From Nymphaea colorata (Eukaryota > Streptophyta > Magnoliopsida > Nymphaeales > Nymphaeaceae), in the NCBI RefSeq assembly GCF_008831285.2, contig NC_045144.1:2664001-2728000 (forward strand): a DNA stretch of 64,000 nt, in the 5' to 3' direction. Each line of letters starts with the position of its first letter. Position 1 is the stretch's first letter. The notes under the pieces were generated by a model. It was not told where the DNA came from and made no database searches. It was given only the letters and a program-made list of their open reading frames with translations. Made by a program: the position numbers and the translations under genes. This document shows positions 35,700 through 48,554 of the stretch, piece after piece.

Positions 35700-37436
35700 G
35701 AGGTTTGGGGCTGCCCTCTCATCTGCCTCTGTGTTGGTCATGAGTAGCACGGAGGACGCGGTTGCCCCATGCAACATTTTGGAAGTGGCAGCTTCAAACT
35801 TCACCTAGTCCCTTTAACCAGTGGATGTTTAAAACAAGGTCTGCCCCTGCCATGACCAGTGTACAGTTGCACTGAAAAACCATGGCCCCAGATCTCCAAC
35901 TTCTTGTCGATGCATCGCCCTTAATATTTCAATGTAATCCCATCTCCCACAACCACATCAAAACCAGGCTGGCGGTCTGTTGTGCACCATAATGTTTTAG
36001 TGGATTTCTCGCAAATAAAATTGTGCATGGAGCTGGTATCCACAAGTACACTGACCGTCCAACCTTGGAGTTGACCTTCGACATGCTTCAATTGTGGCAT
36101 TTTGGTTCCCGATAAAGCATGGAGGGATATCTTGGGTTAAGGACGGAATCCTTCCTTTTTTTGCCCCCACTCATGTAAATTTTCTCCCGGGGTGTCGTCT
36201 TCTTCTTCCTCAACTTGATACACGTGGAGTCACCCACAGGTGTGGCCAGGAGTCCATGGTTGATCACATTGGAAACAAAGGTTTTGGCTGAATTTTTCAC
36301 GTATTTGTTCCGAGGTGAGGCGGTGAATGGTGGGGCGACCCATAGGTTTGCTGGTGTTTGCCCTAACTGGATGTGCCTCTGGCCCTGGCGGAACTACAGT
36401 TTGGGGACGAACCACGGTCAAGCCCCGACCTAATATCTGATATCGATGATGCTTCTTTTCCACCATGCGGGTTGTCGCAAAACAATCATGTAAGTTGAGG
36501 GGTCGATACGGATCTCCTCCTTTAATTCCCCCACAAAGACACCAATCAAGGCATCCGTGGGCCAGCCTCGAACCATGTTGCTAAGTTCTTCAAAGCTCTC
36601 CTGATATTAGACAACTGAGCCCTTCTGCCTTATTTTGGAGAGCTCTATGTTGTAGTCAACATAAACCAAAGGTCCAAAGCGTCGCTGCCATTGATGCGAC
36701 CAACGTCCTCCAATCTAAAGCCCGTGTTGCACTACCAGCCATCGGTACCAATGAATTGCTGCCCCGTCGAAGTTCATGGCATCGTGGGCCACTTTCATGG
36801 TCTCTAAGATCTCATGGCACTCAAAGAACTGTTGGGCCTTAAATATTCAACTGTGTAGATTTTTTCACTGAATTGAGGGAAATCTATCTTGGCGGGCTTG
36901 AATGCGTCGGATCGGTGCCCCCCATCGCTGAATGTTGCTGCGCCCAGGAATGGTCCCGTTGTTCATGCCGACGGGCCGGAGGTTGGAGTAGTAGTGGGCA
37001 AAGCACTGTTGGTGCGCATGGTCGACCCAAATGAACCAAAGGCGACGCCGACACTGATCAGAGGCGGAAAAAGTGGAGCAGCGCTGATCGGCGGAGCGGG
37101 CAATTCATGGCCGGTCTCGATTGTGTTGGGTGAGCGGAGCAAGTCGGGTGCTGCGAGCGCTGGCAAGCAGCTGCTAGACGGAGGGTCGCAGAGAGGCGTG
37201 CTGCCTAGGGCGGGAACTGCCGGAAAAGGTGACTGCTGCAGCAGGTCACGAAAGCCCACCGCTATGCCGGTGTGAAGACGCGCCTTGGCCTCTACCTGAG
37301 CGCGTTCCATGTTCTGTAGTCGCAGGTTGACCTCGATGGTCATCTCCTCAGTCCACGTGTGGTGAGCCTCTACTGCAGCCAAAGCGACGTTGTTGAGAGA
37401 GAGTGTGTCCCGTTCGGTTGCCGGCGGCTTGGCCAT
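35700..37436 (-). pseudogene. Gypsy gag and protease region
   Basis: Minus strand. Gag starts at the ATG at 37436-37434 (MAKPPATERDTL), five bases after the primer-binding site. An alpha-helical N-terminal frame runs to 36963. Further in, the zinc knuckle CFQCDQPWTPGHTC (about 36275-36233) marks the nucleocapsid part (frame 36466-36230). The protease region (about 36100-35800) follows without a clean DTG motif that I could place. Frameshifts separate the pieces. Confidence 0.75.
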
Positions 37437-37440
37437 ACCA

Positions 37441-37453
37441 GGCTCTGTTACCA
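37441..37453 (-). promoter_or_regulatory. Gypsy primer-binding site
   Basis: Minus strand TGGTAACAGAGCC differs at one position from the initiator tRNA-Met complement. It directly abuts the 5' LTR remnant at 37454. Confidence 0.8.
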
Positions 37454-38351
37454 CGTCGGCTAACAAGGGGCGTGAAAGGGGAGAAGGGAAGAGAAACAAA
37501 GAGAGAGAGAAAAGCCAACTTCATTGGCAGAAATTTGTAAAGCCATCCAATAATTTGTATTGCCTTTTAAATTTCACTGGTAAAAAATATCATGATGTTA
37601 TCTTAGGTATGCCTGATATTTTCATGAGATTTTCAGATAAGGTCTTCTTTTCATAAAAATCACACATTCTAAAAGTCATCCTTTCTGAATCAGATATCAG
37701 AAATGGTTCTTATTACGGTTTTACTCATTTAGGAAGGCGGTGGAGTTTATGATGGTGTAATTGGGAGCATTCATCAACACTGGAAGCACAGAGAAATTGT
37801 GAAAGTCATAACGATGCAGCGAACAAGCTATGAGGCAGGGAAAACAGGAAGAATGCTGGAAGCTGAGACTGGTGGAATACTGGTTGGTATAGAGAAGCTG
37901 CGAAAAGGCCATGCAATAATTATTTACCGTGGAAAAAATTACAGACGCCCATTGAACCTACTGCCAGAAAATCTTTTGACTAAAAAGATAGCATTTGAGC
38001 GTTCAATTGAAATACAGAGACGAGGAGTAACTACTTTTTCCCTTTACTCTTATGCTTTCTTTTATTCTGATTATGTACAGAAGCTGAATCATTGGTCTGC
38101 TGTTTTTATGGCTTGGAGTCTCTAAAGTTTTTTGCTCGTCAAAGGGGGAGAAAACAGTTGAAAGGCTTAGACAAGAATTAGTGAGTTTGTCATGTTTCTT
38201 CCTTGTATCTTGCATTTCTTTCAAATTGAAGGAGTTGCTTTATCCTGAATTGCACATACCATGTTCTCTTGCAGGCTGATTTGCTTCAGAATTAATCTTT
38301 GGACATTCCAGACAGAACACAGGAGGCAAAGGAACTTGTACAGGAGGATTC

Positions 38352-39507
38352 GTAAGGCTGTTTTCTACAGACCAGGTTTAAGAATGAACTTTTCTCTTAT
38401 GGTTATCGATGTCCTGCCATCATAAAATAGGGTCAATCACCAACATTATATATCTATATATGACCATCTAATATTTGGTCTGTCCGGTTCTTTTGGACAA
38501 ATTTTTTGCCATCCTTCAAAAAAAAAAAAAAAAAACCGGACTACACACACGTGGTTGGATTTTTCGAAACTGTAGGTTGAAAAAAATTTAGACATATAGA
38601 TTGGATTTTATGACATGATCAACCTACTACAATTTTGCAATATAAACAATAACATGCCGTTTGATGTATCTGCCCTAGCTACTGTTTTCATTTGCCAAAC
38701 GGCTCCGTTGGTGCACTTGTTATATCTGATGTACATATTCATCATTTATATATTTTATTGAAATATATATGACTCTGGTTACAATGATATGGTCCGTTTT
38801 TTCAGAAACCGCTGAAATTTGGCTGAACTGACTCAACTAACCAGACGACCATATATTTGACGTGCAATTTAGAGCCCTCTCTCTCTCTTTCTCTCTCTCT
38901 CATAAGATATATCCAGCTGACTTATACATACCTAGACACCGTTGCACTTTTACGCACCTATCCTTAGGCTTCGTGGAAAAATACTGTGCATCAAAGAAAT
39001 TCCCCCGTTTTCCCCTACAACATCAAACACAGGAAACTTTTCCTTATGTTTCTCATTGATTTTGAAAAAAAATCCCACGCAAAAAAGTCGGATACTTTTT
39101 TCCACGGTTCTGTGCATAAAACGTTGCCTTACGGAAGAAATCTTAACTTTCTGGAAAGCAGGTCTTAATTTACGACAAAGATGAGCTAAAGTATTTTTCT
39201 TCCCCACTTCTATTTTTAAAGAAATATGAGTTCAATACATTATACAAAAAATCGGGTTTCTTTCTTGAGAATATTTGTCCATTACAAAGTATACTTGCAA
39301 CGCAAAAGAGTTGGCATAGTGGGGGCTGGCGATGGTTTCAGACAGGCAGCCAATAGTTCTATTCTTGTGACCATCAACTCTTGGACTTTCGGGGTGAGCA
39401 AGTGGTTACCAGCTCACTGTGCAGAAATAAGCATGAAAGTTCCCTTATTAGTTATTTCCGTCTTTAATAGCATTGACGTCAGCGATGATAGTGTTGCAAC
39501 TTTTTAA
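38352..39507. other. No gene recognised
   Basis: Intergenic or residual intron sequence of the CRM pseudogene. A CT-rich microsatellite lies at 38878-38901 and a poly(A) run at 38518-38535. Confidence 0.4.
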
Positions 39508-41398
39508 CTTAGGTAACACATTGTACCACATAATGCTATGCTCAGAGGAATCAAACTAGAGATATACTTTTTAACAGGTTTCTAATCTGGCAAGCTATCT
39601 ATGACTCAACTTTTGGACTTTAGGAAAAGTAATTAGGCATTTTTATAGTTAAAGCAAAGAAAATTTATTTGTATATTTGAGGTGTTTGGATATGTTTGGG
39701 ATATAATCTTAGATGTTACCAGTGACGCTATACGTGGCACTAAATTTTAGAGAAGTGCAATGTACTCTAGCAACATTTACATCTACAACACATTTTGAAG
39801 ACTGATGTTCATGTGGGAAAGCACAGTAATCAGCTTATAATCACACGCGTAAGGCAACCATGGAGAATTCTTGTGTTCTTTATCTTTGGGATAGATTCAT
39901 CAAATATTAACATAGTGTTCTTATTACCAAACACCTTTGATGTCTAGAGTTTTTCCTAACATAGATAAGGGCTGAACATTTACTGTTGTTAGTATTTACC
40001 ATATGTGTGTAATTTCAACTTTCACCCCTTGTCCAGGGTAAATTACTTGTTACGCTGAATCTAAACACCAATTTTTTTTTTTTTTTTCCAAATGATTAGT
40101 TTTGCTAAATCCATTAGTAGTTCCTCATTTCACGTCCCACATTTGATTGCTTACGCGTTTGTGGACTAGTAAAGTTCTTGTTCTGCCGGTCAATGGGGTT
40201 TGCAAATGCCCTCCCAATTTAGAAAAACTAAGAGAGGATTTCATTAGGAAATCCAAGTATGCGTCATGCGTTAAATATTCCCAAGATGTGAGAAATCTGC
40301 CAGCAATTCTGATAGTCCAACTCAAAAGCGCATCGCCTTGGCTTTCATACCTGTCACCTTTTTCACTTGGCGTGCTACATGAATGTCATGGCTTCTGCAG
40401 CAAACGAAACGCGGCAACCAATTTTCTTGAAGTGGTGGTCTTTTTTCTGCTTTAGCAGTAAGCTTAGATTCATATTAGTTCAGCCTCCAATACGTTACCA
40501 AGAGGTAATGATTCTCCATGGGATGCTAAACTCATAAAAATTTTGGTTAGTGTTCACCACTTGTTCTCATAAAGCCAGTCCATCAGGACTCTCTCTCCCT
40601 CTTTCTCTGTGTGTGTGTGTGCAGTGCATGCGCATGTGCCAACAACAACTTAATAGAACAGTGAAGAAATGGCAAATTTGATGGCCTAATATTTAACTTG
40701 TGTTAGGATTTTCGTTTATTTGGAAGGTCTAAGTGAAATGTGTTAAGTGCTTCCAAGCTGAAGGATATAATTGCCATCACTGACACCTAAGCAGGTTGTA
40801 AACCTCCTGCTCACCTGAAAATGTATCAAGTGCTTTCATGCTAAGCGAGTGGGTCACCTCCCCTAAGATACATGGACCATCAGCCAGAATGTGTTTGACA
40901 ATCCTCAAACTGCATGTGCAATTTTCACAAATGTAAGGGTTTGTCTACCTGTGCCTAGCTGCAGGTGACCTAGTGATATTCTTCCATATGTATTTTGTCT
41001 ACACGTTCTGCTAAGTTGCGGACGGAGCTCAAGTCAACCTAATTATATCCCCATGCCTAGCTATGTTGGTTGGTGGCAGCATCATATAAGTATAAATAAA
41101 TTGCTTGGTATTCATCTAGGAAAGTGGGTCACCTCGTTGAGAAATATATGAAGAAGGTCGAGCATCAACTAAAATGTGTTTGACAGTCATTAAACTACAT
41201 CCAATTTTCACAAAGGTTGGGGTTGGACGGCCTGTAATGCAGATGATCTAGTTAACTCTTACATATGCAGTTCATCTACATATTTTGCTAACCTGCAGTA
41301 GAAGCCCATGTCTAGTTATATGCCTACTATGCTGGTTAGTGGCGGTATCTTATCAAATGTGGCGGTATCTTATCAAATTTCTACATGATCTCTTGTTC

Positions 41399-42027
41399 CT
41401 ACCCCGGTCCCTTTGATCTCCTGGCCCATCTCCCCGTGCCATTGCTTTTGTCTGGCTTCTTCTTACTGGCCATATCAACACTTTTGACCACCTGCAACGC
41501 CTTGGCATCTGTTTGGCTAACCAGTGTCCTTTATATCTTGTCGCGTCTGAGTATCGGGTCCATATTTTTATTTCTTGCCCTTTTTTCTCTAGTGTCATTG
41601 CTTCTGTTTGGCCTTTTCTTGTTAGTAGTCTTGAAACCCACCATCCATTCGTCTTCTTTTTCTCTTTTGTTCTTCCCCCTACTTGACTGCTTCCTGGGAT
41701 GTTGTCAGGAGGCCGTGGCTCATTTCAGTTTGGTAGCGCATTTGGGAGGAGCACAACAACAGAGTCTTTAGGGACACATTCTCTTCGCCAGATTCTGTGG
41801 CTTGTCTTGTGCAAGGGGATGTCCAGTTTGCCATTCGATTGAAGCGTCGCTGTCCGTCTGCGGTTGGTTGACTGTGTCGCTCCGTCTTTTCTCTCTCTCT
41901 TATTTTTATGTGCATTGTATCGTATATTTCTTCTTCCTGCTTCTGTTTTTACGGTTTATTTTTGTGGATTGTTGAACCTAGGGGACCTTTTGTCCCCAAA
42001 TTTTGTTATATATTCACATTTTAATGA
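41399..42027 (+). mobile_element. 5'-truncated LINE, same family as 666-2382
   Basis: Absent from arm A at the corresponding place (about 6830). It aligns to the minus strand of the first LINE over its whole 0.63 kb: the caacacttttgaccac block, the ggccgtggctcatttcag block and the ending gtccccaaattttg...cattttaatga. It encodes the C-terminal cysteine/histidine zf-RVT-like segment (CPLYLV ... HIFISC, one cysteine replaced by tyrosine) and the LWLIS ... RIWEEHNN-like tail. Only the last part of ORF2 and the 3' UTR are present. No clear target duplication is visible, perhaps obscured by the (CT)n run at 42027-42051. Confidence 0.8.
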
Positions 42028-42877
42028 CTCTCTCTCTCTCTCTCTCTCTCCATGACCTCTTATACATGTGCGGTTTGGACATGATGTCTGATATGTATTC
42101 TCTTCCATAAAATCATAAGTATATTTCACTCCATTATATCTTGATGCCAGAAAATAATAGATTGTTGTCAATTTTTCAATAGATTAGTTTTGAATAAAGT
42201 TTCTGATGATATCAGCCTGCACTTCTTGTGCAGAGCTATTAATTAGAATAATGCTAGCCACATGAATTAAGATCCTTGGTGGTAGACTTACATGAATAAA
42301 TATGGAGGAATCAGATCGAGATTACTTGAAGACGCATCCCAAAAAGTATGAACTCAAGTTTTCAAACCGAAGTGTTTGATTGAAACCATGAAGAGACTTC
42401 TTTATCCGATATATGCTTGGGGAGCATAGGATCTTCAAAGCCTGGGATAAAAATTATTCTTCCAACATCCCATGAAGAAAACAAAGCATACATTAATCTT
42501 CAAGCCCAAGCCCCACACGCCTTTGATGAATCCAATAGGGTAGAGCCGGCGCATCTGGTTGCAGGAGATTAATGAAACGCGGAGGCCATTAATTTACATC
42601 TCTTGCACGTCTTCGGCCCCAACAGCACCTTCATTTATGCCACGTCTTATTTTTCAACGCTCCTTTCCACTATTAGATCCACCGATCGACCAGTACGTGC
42701 TTGAAGGATGTATGCAGCCCACAGCTGCGAGTCTGGGACGACAACTCTTTTCAATGGAACGATTGACGTTGCTGGTGTAAGATGAAACTGGTGATTGTCT
42801 TTACGTAGGCCTTCTCTTCCATTAGGAGCTCTTGTGTTGAAGTCAAACATTCTGAAGTTTTAAGAATATTTTTCACT

Positions 42878-44458
42878 AGGAGAGCATTTGACGGCTTTTA
42901 TTTGACTTTAAAATTAAAGTTCTAGAAAGAAAATTCCACTTCAATTGGAATTAAAATGAAAATTTCAGTTCTATTTTTCTTTTGTGTTTGATAGTTTGAA
43001 ATTTTGATTCTAGAATCGAAGAGGATGTATTTGATAAAAAAAATGAATTAAAATTCTATAATTGATTAATTAAAACCATGATTATACGTATATGGAGTCA
43101 TAATTAATCCACCTTTGTATGTATCATCCCCTTAAAAAACAATTTAGAACTTTTTATGTGGCTAATTGAATCTTATACCTGCCAAATTTGAAAAGGGATT
43201 GAACTGTTCCATATTGGCCCCATTTATATAGCGAGTCTAAACTACAGGTGGAAAAAACTATGAAGAAAAACTGATATTGGATGACAAAAATGACCATCAC
43301 TTTTTTTTTCTTATTTTTCTCTTAACCATTCATCATCATGAATGGAATAGTCTTGGTTAGATGGCTAGGTGATTGTAAAATGCCAAAATCACTAATCACT
43401 ACTCTCTCTCTCTCTCTCTCTCTCTATCTATATATATATAGTAATTATACTTGTAAGTTAAAAATGTCAGTTGAAGTAATTTTTTTTCACCTAAAATAAA
43501 TTACAAATTAATTAGAAAAATAATATAAAAAATATATGAACTTTGAAAGAGTGAGTTGGATGCACCAGAGTGGTGCATGGAACATATATGCACCTCCAGA
43601 AAGGATGCTGAGAATAGGGGTGGTTTAAAAACTTTTGAAAAAGATTTTTTCTTTTACTGTTAATTTTTTCACTACCTATTATATTCTTATAATTTTTTTT
43701 TTGATATTTTGATCATTACACAACATGGTACCCAGACCATGCATATAACTAGCTTGTAAACTTTTCAAGTCAAGCAATTGATCTTGAAGCCCTATCAAAA
43801 AGTAATATTCCCCTTAAGATATAGATTTATGGGACCCTGCACGTTCCCAAAGTCCTCTTCTTACATTACGACCAGCCATGACTGGCTAGCTAGGACGTGC
43901 GAGCATGAGGTAAAAGCTGTGTAACTATAATTGTTTGGTGGACGACCAAAAATCAGGATGGAAGGCAGACAGTTTTATTAGTGGATTGATTCAAAAGGAC
44001 AACCAAATAATAAAATGATTGAGAGTGGTACCCAAATAATTGAGAGACACCAACAAGTCTAAAACTGTATAACTATTGTAAGGGGTATTTCATGAAGCGG
44101 GAATTGTGAAATTCTATAATTAAAATTCTCATTTTTGATAAAATGTGAATTGGGTTATCCAGCAAAAAATTTTGATTCTGAAATTATAGATTTAAAATTC
44201 CGAAATTGTGTTTCTATACCCCAAGTGATGAAATTATGATTTTAAAATTTAGAAACTTTTCATCTATTTTTACACCATATGACATGATGAGTTCAATTCT
44301 AAAATTTTAATTTCTTTTTTTATCAAACACTTCCTTTTCAAATCTAAAATAAAAATTCCAAAATATTAAACTAGAACAGGAATTTTCATTCCAATTCCAA
44401 TTTAAAGTAGAACTTTGTTTTTAAAATTTTGATTCTAGGCGATCACATGCCTCCTAAG
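42878..44458. mobile_element. Inverted-repeat element upstream of PME-B
   Basis: Copy of 23900-25549 with the same arms. The internal (CT)n(TA)n microsatellite is shorter (43402-43440), and about 40 bp around 43235 are missing relative to arm A. From 43832 on it is identical to arm A. Confidence 0.65.
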
Positions 44459-44561
44459 GTAATTTTACAGAAGAATTGTTTTGTCTTAGACTCAAGGTGC
44501 AGATCTAGTTGATTTTCTTTCTCTTTCCCGCCCCCACCAGTACACCTGAAAAAAAATCTCC

Positions 44562-44569
44562 TATAAAAG
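44562..44569 (+). promoter_or_regulatory. TATA box of PME-B
   Basis: TATAAAAG, 93 bp before the start codon, identical in context to copy A. Confidence 0.75.
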
Positions 44570-44661
44570 ATGCACCACCATCAGTAGCTTCCTCCCATTC
44601 TTTTTCTACGTTTTCCTCTCTCGCCGGCAAGGAATTTGGCGACCATTGCTGGAAAGCAGAA

Positions 44662-46935
44662 ATGAGCGGCATTAACTCGTTTAGTGCCGGGTATGACAAT
44701 GTAAACGAAGCTACTGCAGAGAGGAGCTCATGGCGAAGAAGAACCAGGAAGAGGGTCGCCATTATCACATTCTCATCCGTCCTTCTCGCCATTATCGTCG
44801 TTGCTGCCGTCGTCGGCACGAAGGCTTCCAGGAGCAAGAAGGATGATGAACCCGTAGCAGCGGCCACGCCTACCAGCGTCGTCAAGATGACATGCTCGGT
44901 GGTACCTTACACGGACACGTGTGTCCAGAGCTTCAGCAACCTCACCGACCCAGATCACGCGACGCCGGAGCAGCTCTTCACCCTCACGCTGCAGATCGCC
45001 ATGAACGACCTGGTGGGGATAGCCGGCATCCCTGGGCAACTCGCAGCAAGGGTGAACGACACCAAGTTGAAGCAAGCCTTGACAAACTGCCAGACCTTCA
45101 TAGATGACTCCATTTACTATGTTAACTCCTCCATCTCCGCTGTTAACGCAGTAAGTTAAGTTGATAACCAGCCAGTCTCAAGTAACTCCATTTTTTCACC
45201 TCAATTATCTTCTCAATTTGACATGTTTTCTTATTCAATTTAGTATGACCATCATCAATATTTACTGTTCTTCTTAATCAATTTAGTATTAGTGAATTTA
45301 GTTCATCATCATCAACATTTACTGTCTACATCAACGTGGCATTAGAGCATCTTATTTACAGTAATTTAATTCCATTATTATCTTTTGCTTGAATTAGATT
45401 CACGGAGGGAAACTGAATGAATCCAAAGTGGAGGATCTCAGGACTTTGCTCAGTGCGGTGTTGACCAACTTCGACACTTGCTTAGATGGATTAGAAAACA
45501 CCACCGGCGGGTTCAGAGAGGTAATACAGAAGGCTATAACCAACTCAACCAAGTTGACCAGCAACAGCCTCGCCATCGTAACAAAGGTCCTCGGCCTGCT
45601 GAGCAAGTACGATATTGGCGGTGGTCTGCACCGTCGGCTCCTCTACACCACCGCCGTCGAAGTACTCGACGATGGTTTCCCGGTTTGGCTTTCGCCAGCA
45701 GACCGGAGATTGCTCCATTCGAAACAGAAACCAAAGCCAAAGAAAAAATCAAAAAAATCAAAAAAGCCAGCCAAGAAACCAAAAAAGACCACAAAGGAGC
45801 CTGAAAAGAAACCAACAAAGCCGAGCACGCCACCACCACCACCACCAACAAAGCCGAGCACGCCACCACCACCACCAACAACCACAAAGCCAACAGAGCC
45901 AGGCATCAAGGCGGACGTGGTGGTGGCGAAAGACGGGTCTGGGGACGTTAAAACGGTGGCTGCCGCCATTGCCAAAGCGAAGGACGTGAGCACTGGTAGC
46001 AGGTTTATCATCTACGTTAAGAAAGGTGTCTATGCCGAAACTGTCACTGTTGACAAGAAGTTACCGAACATCATGCTTGTTGGAGACGGAATGGACGCCA
46101 CCACAATCACCGGCAGTCTGAACAGCGTGGACGGCGTGCAAACCTACAATTCCGCGACCTTTGGTGAGCATTTTTGCTTATAACCTGAGTACATTCGTGC
46201 AACTGATATACTCAGTTCATTCCGCCAGTTAATTAACTTTCCATTTTCCAATCAGCTGTGGAAGGACCAGGATTCATAGCTAAAGACATTGGTTTCGCAA
46301 ACACCGCCGGAGCAGCCAAACACCAGGCAGTCGCACTTCGCGTGAACGGCGACAAGGCCGTGTTCTACCGGTGCAAGTTCGACGGATTCCAAGACACGCT
46401 CTACGTCTACACCATGCGTCAATTCTTCAGCCAGTGCACAATTTTGGGAACCATCGATTTCATCTTCGGAAACTCAGCTGCCGTCTTCCAGAGCTGCGCC
46501 ATCGTGGTGAAACAGCCGATGGCCGGCCAATCGAACACAGTCACAGCTCAAGGAAAAACCGATCCGAACCAGAACACTGGCATATCCATTCACATGTCCG
46601 CCATTAATCCGGCTTCCAGCCAAGTCACAGCAAAAACTTATTTGGGGAGGCCATGGAAGGACTATGCTACGACGGTTATCATGAAAACCAACATCGGTAA
46701 GGTGGTGGATCCCGCCGGTTGGTTGCCGTGGACAGGAAACACGGCTCCTGACACGATCTTCTACGCCGAGTATCAGAACACTGGAAGCGGATCCTCCACG
46801 AGCGGAAGAGTGAAATGGAAGGGGTACAACCCATCTCTCCCGGCTTCTACGGCCGCAAAATACGCTCCCGGTCAGTTCATCAGTGGCGACGAATGGATTT
46901 CAGGTTCTGGAGCTCAATATCAGTCCGGTCTCTGA
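44662..46935 (+). CDS. PME: Pectin methylesterase with N-terminal inhibitor-like domain, copy B (3 exons)
   Basis: Exons 44662-45150, 45398-46163 and 46256-46935. Every coding base, both introns and about 830 bp of upstream DNA are the same as in copy A by my reading, so the 644-residue protein, its anchor segment, pro-region, two RRLL sites, Lys/Pro hinge and catalytic residues (Q442, Q464, D465, D486, R550, W552) are identical. The first difference downstream is four bases after the stop codon (T in A, A in B). The distal promoter differs by the microsatellite length, so expression could still differ. Intact and probably functional. Confidence 0.96.
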
Positions 46936-47666
46936 CGTACGACAACATTAACTGTGATATGATTAGCATTGTTTCACTGTCCTCCTTTTTTCGTCATACT
47001 TATTGCTTCTTCCTCGTATCAGCGTTTTGTTGCCTTTTTTCATGTTTGTGCTGTTGAATAGGGTACAATATGATTTGTTTCTTTCGTACATGGAAGTTAG
47101 AGTCGAGAAGAAATTTGCCTGGCTTGTACTTGCTTCAAATGAAAGTACTTGAAAATATATACCTGTCATCTTTTGTGGTTAATGTTAAGAACAATGTAAA
47201 CTAATATACCTCAAAATCATGAAGTCAAAAGATGAAGCGCGAGACTGAAATCAAGCTACAATGACGAACATTTATTAACAATTGAGTCTCATTTTGCACT
47301 ACATGCTTAGGATGCATGGAAATTAAATACTTATTCATTACTATAAATAGAGTAAAATTGGAATTCTTATTTATAATCCCTATAGGTGATTAACTTAAAC
47401 TGACATGACTGAAATGTTACCATTGATCACACATTGTGGAGATGGAAACTGTGTCACTGTTTTATCATAGGACTATGCCTTCCGTAGAGTAGAAATTGCC
47501 CTACGAACGATGAAGTACTCTATATTCAATGGCGCAGCAGCGAGTGCTAAAAATTGTTTTTTTATGGCGCACAGAAGTACTGCACTACAGAACGATGCAC
47601 CATGGTACATGGCCTCTACCCTTTGTTGGTGCAAATGCGAAGCGGGTAACATATATACCCATGGTG

Positions 47667-48510
47667 CACTACATGAAAAAGTGATTTCACCGGCACTTAG
47701 AAATTAAGTCGATGAAAGTTGACTTCTACCAAGGTTCGGAGTTAAATGTTGGACGTCCAGAAGTGGATGTGGGTCAAAAGAAACCTTCACTGGTAGATAA
47801 GACTTCATTGGTCCTCATGAAAGTTTTTTTGGATGTTTGAATGTTTTTGATCCCTACCCTTTTTAGCCATTCATCAAGTGTTTGACAAATTGTCTAATGA
47901 GTTAAATGTTATATTTTTCTTGAACCACTTGGATTCTAATGTCATTTATGAATTATATTGCTTGTTATTTTGCCGTATGGTCAAATAATTTTTCTTTATG
48001 ATGTTTGAGTAAGAAATAAGTTGATATTTATGTCCAATATATGTTAAAGGTGTCAACTTTTGATGTTGTTTGAAACATGTAGGATTATCCAAATAAAATG
48101 CTTAGGTACTAGATTGAAAGGTTGCATGACAACCTACGCAACGAGCATTCATTTGCATGAATTGAAAACTAAATGGCTGATTTTTAATATTGACAATATG
48201 GAGAGTGGATCGTATTTAAATTGATTGTATATGCTTTTTAAGAGATGGATAATTGAACTTGGATGACTAAAAGAAGAGACACGTTGGAATATGTAATTGG
48301 TGTCGATCAATTTTTTGACTATACTATCGCACATAATATGAATGAAAGAATAAGATGTTCTTATGTAAGATGCAATAATGTCCTTACTCATGTTGCTAAA
48401 GACACCCTCCGTCACATCATATGTAATGGTTTTGTGTGGACATATCTTTGTTACCAAATGTACAACCAGGTGTATCAACTTCTTAGATGGTAGATAGTAC
48501 AAAAAATGGT
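47667..48510 (+). mobile_element. Decayed CACTA transposon, 5' end and transposase N-terminal piece (arm B)
   Basis: Terminus CACTACATGAAAAAG at 47667. The transposase-associated domain frame runs 48245-48490 (TKRRDTLEYVIGVDQFFDY ... IRCSYVRCNNVL). Arm B keeps about 290 bp (47960-48240) that are deleted in arm A. The Transposase_21 piece is absent because the arm ends at 48554. Confidence 0.72.
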
Positions 48511-48554
48511 CAATCAATAATGATTATGAAAGATTGATTAAAGAAGTTGAACAT

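Larger units (their letters stand above)
33800..35700 (-). pseudogene. Gypsy reverse transcriptase, split by hAT-type insertion
   Basis: Minus strand. The palm region runs from about 35700 to 35486, is interrupted by the element at 34518-35477, and resumes 34517-33800. The catalytic FLDD-type motif is encoded at 34147-34158 but reads FFDG (context FFDGILVFS), so one of the two metal-binding aspartates is glycine. Frameshifts and stops are frequent. RT copies the element RNA into cDNA, and this copy is inactive. Confidence 0.8.
31631..37523 (-). mobile_element. Chromodomain-type Gypsy retrotransposon, 5' LTR truncated
   Basis: Minus-strand order: 5' LTR remnant (37523-37454), primer-binding site (37453-37441, TGGTAACAGAGCC), gag, zinc knuckle, RT, RNase H, integrase, chromodomain-like tail, polypurine tract (aaaagggggagtatt, about 31912-31898) and 3' LTR (31897-31631). 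The order RT-RNase H-integrase is diagnostic of Gypsy, and the C-terminal domain indicates a chromovirus, possibly Reina-like by its short LTR. A hAT-type element splits the RT. It lies inside the CRM-gene intron. The 5' LTR is cut after about 70 bp, so no target duplication can be read. Confidence 0.9.
30886..38351 (+). pseudogene. CRM-domain splicing factor gene fragment, interrupted by a Gypsy element
   Basis: Four exons of a CRM (CRS1/YhbY) domain gene, resembling the plant CFM2/CFM3 group of organelle group II intron splicing factors. They are 30886-30957 (ITKEEKQSFRKIGLRMDEVL, donor G/GTAAAG), 37733-38026 ([20 protein letters not shown], then [20 protein letters not shown]), 38119-38180 (SLKFFARQR, then the second frame KTVERLRQEL) and 38275-38351 (ADLLQN, stop, SLDIPDRTQEAKELV). 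The codon phase across the first junction fits one protein. A one-base insertion after GRR (about 37738-37741), a frameshift in the third exon and a stop in the fourth show it is dead. Upstream CRM domains and the transit peptide are missing, and a repeat abuts the first exon. Intron one holds the 5.9-kb Gypsy element. Confidence 0.82.
39508..48554. repeat. Segmental duplication, arm B (with PME-B)
   Basis: 39508-42475 matches 1-7267 without its LINE and solo LTR. 42480-48554 matches 23499-29397. The 16.2-kb block 7268-23496 of arm A is missing at the junction near 42475. The arm ends abruptly at gaacat (48554), where a truncated Copia LTR begins. 40050-41340 and 42060-42475 hold no gene. A 20-bp tandem duplication (gtggcggtatcttatcaaat) is at 41339-41378. 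Confidence 0.92.
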
